Assembly (NCBI GenBank): GCA_018396655.1
Contig: JAGTQF010000012.1
Span: forward strand, 1 to 34,860
Length of the DNA stretch: 34,860 bases
From: Candidatus Bathyarchaeota archaeon
GTDB taxonomy: Archaea > Thermoproteota > Bathyarchaeia > Bathyarchaeales > DTEX01
Reading direction: 5' to 3'
Shown here piece after piece: positions 24,028 through 32,904 of this stretch (position 1 is the first letter of the stretch; every line of letters begins with the position of its first letter). The notes under the pieces were generated by a model. It had not been told where the DNA came from. It saw only the letters and a list, made by a program, of their open reading frames with translations, and did not search any database. The position numbers and the translations under genes were made by a program.

Positions 24028-25113
24028 ATGAAGATTTTAGAGAGGGATTTTAAACACGGGCGAATCAAGGTTATCCCAGAATTCCTTGATGACCTTTGGA
24101 CCCTTAATATAATCCTTCAGAGAAACGATATTGTTTATGCCAGAACAACTAGGGAGGTTCGATTTGGAGAAAGATATGAGAGGCCGGAGAAAGGTAGGCG
24201 AATATCGGTTGTTCTCGGCGTTAAAGTCGATAGGGTTCTATGGGATAGAAGCCTAAATAGGCTTAGGGTTCACGGCATAGTCTGTGATGCTCCGGAAGAT
24301 ATTGGAGCAATAGGTTCACACCACACATTAAACATAACCCTAAACACTCCACTTACGATAATCAAGGAGAGATGGTTAGACTATCAAATCGAGCAGATTG
24401 AGAGAGCCGCAGAAAGGAGGGCTGCGCCAATAATAATTATCTCAATAGATGATGAAGGCTACTGTATAGGGGCTTTAAGAGGCTTCGGAATAGACATCAT
24501 CACCGAAGAGAGAATTAGCCTACCGGGAAAACATATGGAGAATGAGAGAACAAGAGTCCTTAAAGAGATGTTTAAGTCGGCTTCCAGCGCGCTTGAAAGC
24601 CTAATTGGGTCGGTCGGCGGCTCAATCATTATTCTCGGATTGGGCTTCATAAAAAATGACTTTCTAAAGTTCCTTGAAGAGAACATGCCAAACTTATATG
24701 GGAAGGTTATCGACGTGAAGAGCGTAAATAGCCCCGGTAAGGCCGGGATATATGAGGCCATGCGCTCCGGGGTCCTCACTAAAGCCCTAAAGCATGCCCG
24801 CATTATCGAGGAGACCAAGGCCATAGAGGAGGTTCTTAAGCGATTAGGCAAGGGTCGTGGTGATGTCGCATACGGCTTAAGTGATGTTTTGAGGGCCAAT
24901 TCTTTAGGTGCCATTGAAGAAATACTTGTAACCGATGAGATTATTAGAGAGTCATCCGAGGAGAGCTTAGCTGCCCTAGAAAGCATCATGCGCGAGATTG
25001 AGGAGAAAGGCGGAAGGGTTAGAATAGTGAGTATTGAGCATGAGGCTGGGGCAAAGCTTAAGTCGCTTGGCGGTGTAGCAGCACTACTACGCTTTCCAAT
25101 AAACGTAGGCTAA
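24028..25113 (+). CDS. pelA: mRNA surveillance protein Pelota
   Basis: At 361 residues this is a full-length archaeal Pelota/Dom34. Pelota enters stalled ribosomes with the aEF1A-type GTPase and, with ABCE1, splits them. It has the N-terminal Sm-like domain 1 (GRIKVIPEFLDDLWTLNIIL, and VRFGERYERPEKGRRISVVL), the central eRF1-like domain 2 without GGQ (APIIIISIDDEGYCIGAL ...) and domain 3 (GRGDVAYGLSDVLRANSLGA, RIVSIEHEAGAKLKSLGGVA). GAGGT lies seven bases before ATG 24028, and TTTAAAAG near 23951-23958 is a candidate box A. Its last four bases overlap the convergent phosphohexomutase. Confidence 0.96.
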   Translation: MKILERDFKHGRIKVIPEFLDDLWTLNIILQRNDIVYARTTREVRFGERYERPEKGRRISVVLGVKVDRVLWDRSLNRLRVHGIVCDAPEDIGAIGSHHTLNITLNTPLTIIKERWLDYQIEQIERAAERRAAPIIIISIDDEGYCIGALRGFGIDIITEERISLPGKHMENERTRVLKEMFKSASSALESLIGSVGGSIIILGLGFIKNDFLKFLEENMPNLYGKVIDVKSVNSPGKAGIYEAMRSGVLTKALKHARIIEETKAIEEVLKRLGKGRGDVAYGLSDVLRANSLGAIEEILVTDEIIRESSEESLAALESIMREIEEKGGRVRIVSIEHEAGAKLKSLGGVAALLRFPINVG

Positions 25114-26477
25114 ATTTCACATGCCTTTCTAATCTCACCAACAATTGCTTTCTCCGCGTAAGACGCTATCTCCCTTAGCTTCTCTTCATTCCTTGCTTCA
25201 ACCGTCAGTCTTATTAAGGGTTGGGTGTTTGATGGTCTTATGAGAAACCATCCATCCTCCATAATAACCTTAACACCGTCAATAACCACCGTTTTATGAC
25301 CCAAAGCCCTAAACTCCTCTGCCAGTCTCTCAACAACGATAAATTTCTTTTCGTCCGGACACTCGTAGTTTTTAGCTGGTATCTGCGGATACCTCGGTAT
25401 CGAATCGGCAATCTCAGATAGCCTTCTTCCATCCTCTGATATGGCTTCAGCAACCTTTAAGCTCGCGAATATCGCATCATCGAAGCCGTATGTGTCCCTA
25501 AAGTAGAAGTGTCCGCTTGCTTCCCCGCCCAACACGGCATTCTCATTAATCATCTTCTCGTAAATGTATGTGTGTCCAACCCTGCTAAGGATTGGCTTGC
25601 CACCATAAGCCCTTATCGTCTCCTCAACAATCATGGAGCAGCTAACCTCATAAACTATGGCTGCACCCTTATTCCTCCTCAAATAATGTTTTGAGAGAAC
25701 CGCTAGAACCACACTGCTCGGGACCATTCGACCCCTATCATCAATGAAGACAGCTCTATCGCCATCTCCATCAAACCCAACCCCAAAGCTGGCGCCTTCC
25801 CTTAAAACGACCTCCTTAAGCTCGTTCAGGGTTTGCTCATTTGGCTCCGGCGGATGCTTCGTAAATGAGCCATCTGGCTCGCCATATATCACTGAGACTT
25901 TCAAACCAGCTTTCTCATAAACGTCTGGTATGAGCACTGTGCATGAGCCCCCTCCCGGGTCCGCTGCTATCTTAAGTCCGCCTTTCACGCTCACTCTTTC
26001 CGAAATAAACTTTGTGTAGTCTTTTATGGCGTTCGGGTTCATCTTTATGGTCCCATGTGTGGTCTCCTTAAATGTCCCTTTAAGTGCTACGTCTCGGAGC
26101 TCTTCCATACCCATGCCCATGCATAGAAAGCCACTTTCAAGGAGTATCTTAAATCCATTCCATTCCGGAGGATTATGGGATGCTGAAACCATAACCCCAC
26201 CATTAGCACCATAATATTTTGTTGCGAAATAGAGAAGCGGTGTTGTTACAACACCTATATCCTCAACATTTAATCCGCCTGAGACCATGCCACTTATAAG
26301 CGCATCGCTGAGGGGCTTACTGCTTAACCGCAAGTCTCTCCCAATAATAAAAGTTTTTCCGCCGCCATTAACGTACGTCGCTAGAGCCCTCCCTATTAAA
26401 TTAGCGACATTAACATCTAAGTCTACACCATAGATGCCCCGTATATCATAAGCCCTAAAGATTCTCTCAGATATCAT
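25110..26477 (-). CDS. Phosphomannomutase/phosphoglucomutase family enzyme
   Basis: This 455-residue alpha-D-phosphohexomutase has all four domains: RAYDIRGIYG at the N terminus, the phosphoserine loop VSASHNPPEW (Ser100), the metal loop DGDGDR (236-241), the sugar loop GGEASGHF, and the phosphate-binding RPSNTQPLIRL near the C terminus. It moves phosphate between positions 1 and 6 of mannose, glucose or glucosamine, feeding nucleotide-sugar synthesis. Archaeal members are often multi-specific, so the exact sugar is open. The glycan locus begins about 2.2 kb further on and would use such products. The ATG follows GGCGGAAACC. It shares an AT-rich promoter gap with the divergent DUF371 gene. 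Confidence 0.92.
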   Translation of the reverse strand: MISERIFRAYDIRGIYGVDLDVNVANLIGRALATYVNGGGKTFIIGRDLRLSSKPLSDALISGMVSGGLNVEDIGVVTTPLLYFATKYYGANGGVMVSASHNPPEWNGFKILLESGFLCMGMGMEELRDVALKGTFKETTHGTIKMNPNAIKDYTKFISERVSVKGGLKIAADPGGGSCTVLIPDVYEKAGLKVSVIYGEPDGSFTKHPPEPNEQTLNELKEVVLREGASFGVGFDGDGDRAVFIDDRGRMVPSSVVLAVLSKHYLRRNKGAAIVYEVSCSMIVEETIRAYGGKPILSRVGHTYIYEKMINENAVLGGEASGHFYFRDTYGFDDAIFASLKVAEAISEDGRRLSEIADSIPRYPQIPAKNYECPDEKKFIVVERLAEEFRALGHKTVVIDGVKVIMEDGWFLIRPSNTQPLIRLTVEARNEEKLREIASYAEKAIVGEIRKACEI

Positions 26478-26529
26478 GGTTTCCGCCTAAATTAATATGT
26501 GATGCAGAGAATATTAATTTTCCGAGCAC

Positions 26530-27003
26530 ATGATGCCCCACGCTGGGCAGGAAACATTTTTGAGGTGGAAAAGGTTGGGTGAGGTGATTGAGAAGATAAA
26601 TGCATTTGGGCATGCCCTGATAAAATCGACACATAAAACAACATTCGAGATAACTAGGGATGAGTGTCTCACCGAGAGGGGCGACTGCATAATAGCTGTT
26701 AGAGCCGATAAAGCTGCTAAGGATTTAAGCAAGGGATTTAAAGATGCTGCAAGAAGACCAAATGCTGAGATAATGGTGATTATTAAGGCTGATGATGAGA
26801 GGGAGATTGTCAGAGCCTTTGGAAGCCCAAATCTAACGTTTACGCATCCAACAGACATTGTTATTAGAAGGAGTGGTTATGTATGCGGTAGAACGGTGGC
26901 CATTAAAGCCGATAAAGCCGCATGCGACCTCTCAAGGAGGCTTATTGAGAAGCTTAGGAATCCGTGTCAGAGGGTTCAGATAATGCTGATTGCTAGGGCA
27001 TAG
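26530..27003 (+). CDS. DUF371 family protein
   Basis: This 157-residue archaeal protein is of unknown function. It matches DUF371 through INAFGHALIKSTHKTTFEIT, LTERGDCIIAVRADKAAKDL, and a second half with TDIVIRRSGYVCGRTVAIKA followed by DKAACDLSRRLIEKL. The two halves repeat the motif 'ADKAA-x-DLS', so the fold may be an internal duplication. The first 25 residues before the family core look like an extension. The start is ATG ATG at 26530, with the second ATG also possible. No ribosome site is clear, and a TATTAATTTT stretch lies just upstream. It converges on the PD-(D/E)XK-like gene with nine bases between stops. Confidence 0.82.
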   Translation: MMPHAGQETFLRWKRLGEVIEKINAFGHALIKSTHKTTFEITRDECLTERGDCIIAVRADKAAKDLSKGFKDAARRPNAEIMVIIKADDEREIVRAFGSPNLTFTHPTDIVIRRSGYVCGRTVAIKADKAACDLSRRLIEKLRNPCQRVQIMLIARA

Positions 27004-27012
27004 TTCCATTCT

Positions 27013-27411
27013 TCACTCTAATATCTTCTCTAGTTCGCTGGGCCTGTAATATCTGATTCCATATGAAAGTGCTCTCTTTCTGGCTTTCTCTGAAATATCT
27101 TTTGAGATGAGGACTGGAACGATCGTTACGCCGAGCTTCTCCTCAAGCAGGTGCCTAACATACTCATCGAAGTCTCTCTTCGTTTGGGTGACGGCCTTAG
27201 GTCCAGCTGGGCTTGAAAGGTCCTTAACCTGAACAACTAGAATTAAACCACCCCTCCTAAGTATGAGGTCCTGTATTCTGCTCCCATGTCTCTTTCTTAG
27301 CTCTACACTCCAGCCATTTGCCCTAGCAACCTCAGCGATATACTCCTCTAAGCCCAAAATAGCTTCACCACAGTCTCTTAGCTCTTTAGCCCAAAAGATA
27401 GGCTTAAACAC
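27013..27411 (-). CDS. PD-(D/E)XK-like nuclease-fold protein
   Basis: This 132-residue protein looks like a small restriction-endonuclease-like domain. Helix 1 carries Glu22/Glu23 (LEEYIAEVARANGW), followed by the strand SRIQDLILRR with Asp48, then ILVVQVKDLS with Q61-x-K63. The usual Glu of D...E-x-K is replaced by Gln61, which occurs in some active resolvases and restriction enzymes. A C-terminal strand-helix (TIVPVLISKDISEKARKRAL) completes the fold. It may be a resolvase-like or repair nuclease; no conserved partner fixes the role. GTG 27411 is the start. The DHH phosphoesterase gene is upstream on the same strand, with a 119-base gap. Confidence 0.65.
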   Translation of the reverse strand: MFKPIFWAKELRDCGEAILGLEEYIAEVARANGWSVELRKRHGSRIQDLILRRGGLILVVQVKDLSSPAGPKAVTQTKRDFDEYVRHLLEEKLGVTIVPVLISKDISEKARKRALSYGIRYYRPSELEKILE

Positions 27412-27530
27412 TTAAAAGCTTATTGCCTTTTTGGGAAGCGCCTCAGATACCCCAGGGTCCCTCACCAATCGGGAAATCTGGCCCTCTTCATCGGCTAATT
27501 GAAGATTACGTTAATCTAGGAAATAAGCGT

Positions 27531-28490
27531 TTAGTGCATTCCCTCCCTTTTAATGGCTTTATTAAGCTCCTCAATGAAAGGCTTGAAGTTTTCTTCCGGC
27601 ACCCTTGCGCCCGCCGCCGTTGGATGTCCTCCCCCACTCCCGCCAAGCTTCGGCGTTATCTGGCGCAGTATCCTGTTTAGATCTATGTCCCTTCTACATG
27701 TTCTCAAGCTCATGTCTATAAAGCCCTTTCTCCGCTCTCCGGCTAAGCCGACTATTGCTCCAGCTAGGGCTCTAGCGTATATTGCTGTCTTGCCCAGCGA
27801 GAATGGGAAGTCGAGCACATAGGCGATGCCATCGTAAACATGAAGATACCCTCCTATCATCTGAATAGCCTCCTCCTCTCTCCTAGTGTTCTCAAGCGCC
27901 GACTCAAGTAGCCTTTTATGCATGCTTGGAGGCTGACCACTAGCAAGGTGGACTATAACCTCACGCTTAAAATCATGCTCTCTTTTGCGTCCCTCAAGCC
28001 CCTGAACCAGAATGCCCGTCTCAAGGTATATTGTTCTCTTATCCCAATTGCATAGCAGCTGGCTTATCACAGGCGTATCATCGAGATAGTCTGCTATGGC
28101 TCCGTAAATCGCAATGCGGCTCATCCTATCGCTAAACCCCTCCCTAAAAACAATGTATGTCAGCTCGGAAGCGGAAGACCCAGTATCATGAACGATTCTT
28201 CCGGGTATATCTTTTACCGCAAGCCCCTCTGGAAGTGGATGATGGTCAATATAGATGAGCTCACCATCCCTACTTATAGCGGAAAACCTTTCCAGTATAG
28301 CGAGCAAACTATCCTCGGAAAAAGCTATATCGCATATTATCACTTTATCGCCAGCCCGAACAGCCTCCAAATCCCCAAGCAACCCATAAGGATGCGTAAA
28401 AAAGACACGCGCATCAGGATTAGCCGCCAAAGCCAAAGCACCAGCACAAACACCATCCCCATCACTATGAGTAAAAACCCAAACGGCCAT
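27531..28490 (-). CDS. DHH-DHHA1 family phosphoesterase
   Basis: This 319-residue protein has a DHH phosphoesterase domain, THSDGDGVCAG (Asp10, Asp12), ICDIAFS (Asp54) and IDHHP (82-84), and a C-terminal DHHA1 domain ending in GGGHPTAAG (286-294). These bind two Mn/Mg ions and substrate. Family members act on nanoRNA, cyclic dinucleotide products, pAp or ssDNA (RecJ/GAN type). At 319 residues it is smaller than GAN and lacks an extra OB domain, so an oligonucleotide or nucleotide phosphodiesterase (NrnA-like) role seems more likely. GGTGATG precedes ATG 28490. The next gene downstream is the small nuclease-like protein. Confidence 0.87.
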   Translation of the reverse strand: MAVWVFTHSDGDGVCAGALALAANPDARVFFTHPYGLLGDLEAVRAGDKVIICDIAFSEDSLLAILERFSAISRDGELIYIDHHPLPEGLAVKDIPGRIVHDTGSSASELTYIVFREGFSDRMSRIAIYGAIADYLDDTPVISQLLCNWDKRTIYLETGILVQGLEGRKREHDFKREVIVHLASGQPPSMHKRLLESALENTRREEEAIQMIGGYLHVYDGIAYVLDFPFSLGKTAIYARALAGAIVGLAGERRKGFIDMSLRTCRRDIDLNRILRQITPKLGGSGGGHPTAAGARVPEENFKPFIEELNKAIKREGMH

Positions 28491-28658
28491 AAAACTACAT
28501 CACCAGTCCTTTGGATATTTCCTTAAATAAATGATTATGAATTATGGAGTATAACGTTTTGGGCTAGCATGAACACATTATTATAATGCCTTGGTTAAGA
28601 AAAACATTATAGTTCAGTGCAATTAAATATGATAATTAGCAATTTAAGCCAATACTTG

Positions 28659-29603
28659 GTGAAACTATTGCCTATAGCCCTAGTGACGGGTGGAGCTGGA
28701 TTTATTGGAAGCCACCTCGTTGATAGATTGATTAACGAGGGGTTTGAGGTTAGGGTATTAGATAACTTCTCCACCGGCAAGCTTGAAAATATCAACGCAC
28801 ATTTAGGAAACCCACGTTTCCACCTATTTAAAGGAGACATCAGGAAAAGAGGCACTCTCAAGGAGGTTATTAAGGGCGCAGATTACGTTTTTCACCTAGC
28901 TGCAGTAGCCGATATTGAACTATCAATGAGGAAACCTAAACTCGTCAATGAAGTCAATGTTACCGGAACATTAAACCTCCTTGAGGAGAGCCTAAACTCC
29001 AATGTTGAAAAATTCATCTTCACATCCTCATGCGCCGTCTACGGCGAGCCAATCTACACGCCCATCGACGAGAACCATCCCACTAATCCCTTATCCCCCT
29101 ATGGTGTCAGCAAACTCGCTGCTGAACACTACTGCAGAGTATTCTATGAGGCATATGGATTAAAAACGGTCGTCTTAAGACTCTTCAACGTTTATGGTCC
29201 GAGACAGGAGAGAAGCCCCTATAGAGGCGTCATAGCCGAATTTCTGAAGCGGCTGAAAAAAGGCGAGGCCCCTATAATATTCGGAAGTGGAGAGCAGACT
29301 AGGGACTTCATATATGTTGCCGATGTTATTGAGGCCTTAATGTTAACCCTAAAGAATAAGTTTTGTGCTGGAGTAACCCTTAACATCGGTTCAGGCGTGG
29401 AGACCAGTATAAATGAGGTTGCTGAAAAATTAATTGAGATATTTGGTTTGAGGATTAAACCGATTCATCTCGAAGCCAGGGCGGGGGACATAAAACGCAG
29501 TTACGCAAGTATTAATAGGGCTAAGGAAACTTTAGGATTTAGAGTGAGCATGTCCCTAGAGGATGGCTTAAAAATTTGTATTAAAGAGTATGCTAGTAAG
29601 TGA
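28659..29603 (+). CDS. NAD-dependent nucleotide-sugar epimerase (UDP-glucose/GlcNAc 4-epimerase type)
   Basis: About 314 residues. It is an extended short-chain dehydrogenase: VTGGAGFIGSHL (NAD loop), DNFSTGKLENI, HLAAVADI, the catalytic SSCAVYG (Ser123/124) and Y148-x-x-x-K152 (YGVSK), then RLFNVYGPRQ and DFIYVADV. It likely interconverts UDP-sugars at C4. GTG 28659 gives the usual N terminus (MKLLPIALVTGG), but no ribosome site is seen; ATG 28629 and GTG 28617 are longer options. The TTAAATATG near 28622-28630 would suit a box A for a leaderless start at 28659. It is the first gene of a two-gene + strand unit with the Alg14-Alg13-like transferase. Confidence 0.88.
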   Translation: MKLLPIALVTGGAGFIGSHLVDRLINEGFEVRVLDNFSTGKLENINAHLGNPRFHLFKGDIRKRGTLKEVIKGADYVFHLAAVADIELSMRKPKLVNEVNVTGTLNLLEESLNSNVEKFIFTSSCAVYGEPIYTPIDENHPTNPLSPYGVSKLAAEHYCRVFYEAYGLKTVVLRLFNVYGPRQERSPYRGVIAEFLKRLKKGEAPIIFGSGEQTRDFIYVADVIEALMLTLKNKFCAGVTLNIGSGVETSINEVAEKLIEIFGLRIKPIHLEARAGDIKRSYASINRAKETLGFRVSMSLEDGLKICIKEYASK

Positions 29604-29622
29604 GAGAATTGGAGAGATTTAC

Positions 29623-30585
29623 TTGGCTAAGAAAGTTCTTATATTGGCAGGTGGGGGCGGACATACTGGGTATGCCTATGCTCTAGCCCAAAACCTCTAT
29701 GGAAGGGCTAACTTATACTTTCTAGCCCCTGAAGACGACATGCTGAGCCAGAAAAGGCTTAGTAGATTTGGGGAGGTTTATCCGCTTATTAGGCCAAGAG
29801 GACCGAAGACACCACATCATGAATTTATACTTAGGCTTATTAGGGCTTTTCCAAGGGCCTCAAAATACATCTCTAATGACTATGATGTCGTTGTTAGCAC
29901 CGGTAATAACCTTTGTGTCCCACCATCTATCCTAGCGTGGCTCAAGGGTATACCAATAATCAATATTGAAAGCTCAGTTCGCTTCATTAAACCCTCCAAA
30001 ACGGCCTTCTTACTCCAGCCAATATCTAAATTAACGGCACTTCAATGGGAAGAGCAGAAGAAGATTCTGAGAAGAGGCACATTCGTCGGACCATTAATCC
30101 CAAAACCTGAAATAGAACCAAGAAATGATGGTTACATACTTGTAACCGGTGGAACGGAAGGGCATAGGCTACTCTTTAATGTTATCGCGAAGAGCAATCT
30201 CAAAAATGTTGTTATGCAGACCGGAAAAGTTAATCCAGAACTATATCGAAGGCTCCATCCAGAATGGAAGATTATAAGATACTCAACGGAATTTCATAGG
30301 CTCATCGCAAACGCGGAGGTCGTTATAACACATTTTGGGATGACGGTTCTGGAGGCGCTAGTCTATAGAAAGCCAACAGTAATAGTTCCAAACCCGGAGT
30401 GGACGAGAGCAGCCACACTTGAAGACGCAAAATACTACGCAAAGAAGGTAAACGCGGTAATAATCACAGAGATAACGTTAGAAAGAATATTAAACGCGAT
30501 AGAAGAAGCAAAAGAAAAAGAGCAGCCAAAATTACCAGATGGAGCAAAAAACCTAGCAAATATCATTCTGAGAGATGTAAACTAG
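29623..30585 (+). CDS. Alg14-Alg13-type single-chain GlcNAc transferase (GT28-like)
   Basis: This 320-residue GT-B glycosyltransferase joins two parts that are separate proteins in eukaryotes. Residues 1-150 resemble Alg14 (KKVLILAGGGGHTGYAYALA, and STGNNLCVPPSILAWLKGIP). Residues 165-320 resemble Alg13 (GYILVTGGTEGHRLLFNVIA, VVITHFGMTVLEALVYRKP). Alg13/14 adds the second GlcNAc to the dolichol-linked glycan in N-glycosylation, and MurG is the bacterial relative. TTG 29623 is preferred: GGAGAG lies six bases before it. The frame reaches 29590, overlapping the epimerase. The convergent GT4 gene overlaps its last four bases. The acceptor lipid is inferred, and the donor could be another UDP-sugar. 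Confidence 0.8.
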   Translation: MAKKVLILAGGGGHTGYAYALAQNLYGRANLYFLAPEDDMLSQKRLSRFGEVYPLIRPRGPKTPHHEFILRLIRAFPRASKYISNDYDVVVSTGNNLCVPPSILAWLKGIPIINIESSVRFIKPSKTAFLLQPISKLTALQWEEQKKILRRGTFVGPLIPKPEIEPRNDGYILVTGGTEGHRLLFNVIAKSNLKNVVMQTGKVNPELYRRLHPEWKIIRYSTEFHRLIANAEVVITHFGMTVLEALVYRKPTVIVPNPEWTRAATLEDAKYYAKKVNAVIITEITLERILNAIEEAKEKEQPKLPDGAKNLANIILRDVN

Positions 30586-31673
30586 TTTAATATGCTATTA
30601 ACAACTTCCACTAACTTTTTAGATAACTCTTTCCTATCAAACTTCATTGCTAGCGCCCTCGCCCTCTCAATATATCTCTCATGTTCCGCACTCAATCTCA
30701 CTAATTCACTACACAATCTCTCTGGATCCGAATAGTCAATATACGTGCCTACATCATTCTTCTTTATAAACTCCTCTAACGCAGAGTTTTTAGGGCCATA
30801 TGCAACTATTGGCAGACCCGCCGCTAAATAATCATAGGTTTTGACCGGGATCGCACATAAATACCCGATATTGCTGAGAAATGGGCGGCCTACAACACCT
30901 ATTCTAGCCCTGCATAGATACGCGGATAAATTCTCATAAGGAACCCATCCGACAAAAGACACTCTGTCGGATATTCCAAGTCTTCTTACAGTCTTCTTCA
31001 GTTCATAAAGATATTTTCCTCCACCTATAACCATCAAAGTCAATTTCTTCTCCAACTTTAATGCATTAAACAAAAACTCTAAGTTATGATATGGTTGATT
31101 TAAATCCACCAAACAAACAGCATCTATTTCACGTTTAATTTCTTCATTTAGCTTAATTAAGTCTGTATCTGTTCCATTACTAATTAAAACAATGTCGTCC
31201 TTCTTATTCACATCAAGTTTTCTTTCATAATATTGCTTCAAAATTTCAGTGACAGTAATAATTTTTGACGAGTAATTTAGTGCCATATAGTATTCTCTAA
31301 TTAGTCTCGGGATAACGCCAGCATTATACATTAGAAAATGCGCTGTTTTGGCATATTCCTCCCATATATCTCTCACATCAACAATCAATGGTTTTCTCAG
31401 ATTTTTTGCAACTTTATAACTTAAAATAGCATTAATTAATGGAGGAGAGGTAGCCATAATTAAATCCGAATTTTCTGCAACATCAACTAAACCCTTAGGA
31501 GGAAATTTAAAAAGATAAAATATAAATTTTCTAAAACCGCTAAGATTCATCTCAAAATTTATAAAGTTATACCCGCTTGTCTCTAGAGCCTGTCTAAAAT
31601 ATCTTATTCTCATTTTATCGGCCGAGATACCAGTTCCCTTTGCCGAAACGAATAAAATCTTTTTCTTCCGCAT
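30582..31673 (-). CDS. GT4-family glycosyltransferase
   Basis: The 363-residue protein has the two-domain GT-B layout. The N-terminal half starts with KKKILFVSAKGTGISADKMRIRYFRQAL and has LIVDVRDIWEEY. The C-terminal half has VISNGTDTDLI, LTLMVIGGGKYLYELKK, RVSFVGWVPYENLSAYL and the donor-binding segment PVKTYDYLAAGLPIVAYGPK, which resembles the E-x7-E region of GT4. It should transfer a sugar from a nucleotide donor onto a lipid or protein glycan at the cytoplasmic face. The gene is notably AT-rich compared with the housekeeping part of the window. ATG 31673 begins the call. WecB-like lies upstream on the same strand with a 55-base gap. Confidence 0.85.
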   Translation of the reverse strand: MRKKKILFVSAKGTGISADKMRIRYFRQALETSGYNFINFEMNLSGFRKFIFYLFKFPPKGLVDVAENSDLIMATSPPLINAILSYKVAKNLRKPLIVDVRDIWEEYAKTAHFLMYNAGVIPRLIREYYMALNYSSKIITVTEILKQYYERKLDVNKKDDIVLISNGTDTDLIKLNEEIKREIDAVCLVDLNQPYHNLEFLFNALKLEKKLTLMVIGGGKYLYELKKTVRRLGISDRVSFVGWVPYENLSAYLCRARIGVVGRPFLSNIGYLCAIPVKTYDYLAAGLPIVAYGPKNSALEEFIKKNDVGTYIDYSDPERLCSELVRLSAEHERYIERARALAMKFDRKELSKKLVEVVNSILN

Positions 31674-31728
31674 CTTTAGTGCACCATAGCAAGCTAAACC
31701 AGTGTTTTTATCCTTCAGATTACCATAA

Positions 31729-32847
31729 CTAATTTTTCAAATAAGATTTTATACTCTTAATTATCTCTATTATCTTTTGGGAGGCTTCTCCCTTTCCAAA
31801 TAGATTTGGTAAATCTTTTAGATTCTCCACTATTTCTTTCTCTTTGTTCATTATATCATTAAATTTCTCTATTATTTTTTGTACGTTTGTCCCAACTAGA
31901 CTGTTTGCTCCTAAGATCATTGTTTCTGGCCATTCCGTTGTCTCACGTAATGTTAGACATGGTATTTTAAGCCAAAAAGCCTCTTTTTGCATTCCGCCAG
32001 AATCAGTTAAAATTAATTTCGCATTTTTTATTAATTTGATAGTCTCATGATACCCTTGTGGTTTAATCATTATTATATGCTTTTCTTTCTCTATCTTCTT
32101 GTAAAGTTTCATCTTGCGAAGTTGTTTTTGTGTTCTTGGATGGATTGGAAAAACTACTATTATTGGTTTAAGTTTTATTGCCGCTTCAATTATATTTTTT
32201 AAATTTTCTAGATTGTCAACGTTCTCTGGCCTATGAGCTGTCAGCAATACATAAGTTTTAGGCTCCAGTCCTAATTTCTCCAAGATTGTTGTTTTCTCCG
32301 CTTTTGGCAGTTCTCGTAACAACACATCATACATTGTATCGCCTGTTTGATAGATTTTTTTCTCCTCTATACCCTCTTTTAGGAGGTTTTTAGTACAATT
32401 TTCCGTTGGCGTGAATAAAAGTGTTGAGCAATGATCTGTTAACCGTCTATTCACTTCCTCAGGCATTCGCATGTCATAGCTTCTAGCACCAGCCTCTATG
32501 TGAGCTACCGGAATATGCAATTTAGCAGCCGTTAAGGCGCCAGCTAAAGTGGAATTTGTATCTCCCGGAACTATTACAAGATCCGGTTTCTGCTTTAACA
32601 ATATTTTTTCTAGACGGATCATTATTTTTGCTGTTTGTTGAGCGTGAGTCCCGCTACCAACATTCAAGTTTACCGTAGGCTCCGGCAGATTAAATTCCTC
32701 AAAAAAGATCTTTGTCATCTCATAGTCGTAATGCTGCCCAGTATGCACTATTGATAATTCTATCTCTGGGTCATTGTTAGCCAGGCAAATAAGGGGCGCA
32801 GATTTTATAATTTGAGGGCGCGTGCCTAAAACAAGGGTTACCTTCAT
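31729..32847 (-). CDS. wecB: UDP-N-acetylglucosamine 2-epimerase (non-hydrolysing)
   Basis: This ~372-residue enzyme interconverts UDP-GlcNAc and UDP-ManNAc. It contains GTRPQIIKSAPL, IVHTGQHYDYEMT, VPGDTNSTLAGALTA, HIEAGARSYDMRMPEEVNRR, LTAHRPENVDN and LTDSGGMQKEA, all in the normal order and spacing for the WecB family. The product would feed ManNAc or ManNAcA into surface glycans. ATG 32847 gives the standard MKVTLVLGTRPQ; TTG 32856 adds three residues. A box A (AATATATTTTTAA) sits just upstream, so the mRNA may be leaderless or have only a very short leader. The ~50 bases after its stop hold no gene before the GT4. Confidence 0.93.
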   Translation of the reverse strand: MKVTLVLGTRPQIIKSAPLICLANNDPEIELSIVHTGQHYDYEMTKIFFEEFNLPEPTVNLNVGSGTHAQQTAKIMIRLEKILLKQKPDLVIVPGDTNSTLAGALTAAKLHIPVAHIEAGARSYDMRMPEEVNRRLTDHCSTLLFTPTENCTKNLLKEGIEEKKIYQTGDTMYDVLLRELPKAEKTTILEKLGLEPKTYVLLTAHRPENVDNLENLKNIIEAAIKLKPIIVVFPIHPRTQKQLRKMKLYKKIEKEKHIIMIKPQGYHETIKLIKNAKLILTDSGGMQKEAFWLKIPCLTLRETTEWPETMILGANSLVGTNVQKIIEKFNDIMNKEKEIVENLKDLPNLFGKGEASQKIIEIIKSIKSYLKN

Positions 32848-32875
32848 TGATTTCAATTAAGCTTTCCCACCGCGG

Positions 32876-32888
32876 TTAAAAATATATT
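32876..32888 (-). promoter_or_regulatory. Box A of wecB
   Basis: The minus strand reads AATATATTTTTAA here. Its centre is about 25 bases before TTG 32856 and 34 before ATG 32847, a distance typical for archaeal TATA-box-driven leaderless or short-leader transcripts. No strong ribosome site lies between it and the gene. Confidence 0.5.
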
Positions 32889-32904
32889 GAAGACCTTTAT
32901 TAAC

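Noticed and set aside
24459-24989. A 176-codon minus-strand frame inside pelA
   Set aside because: The + strand frame is a full-length Pelota with every domain in place, so this is an antisense shadow.
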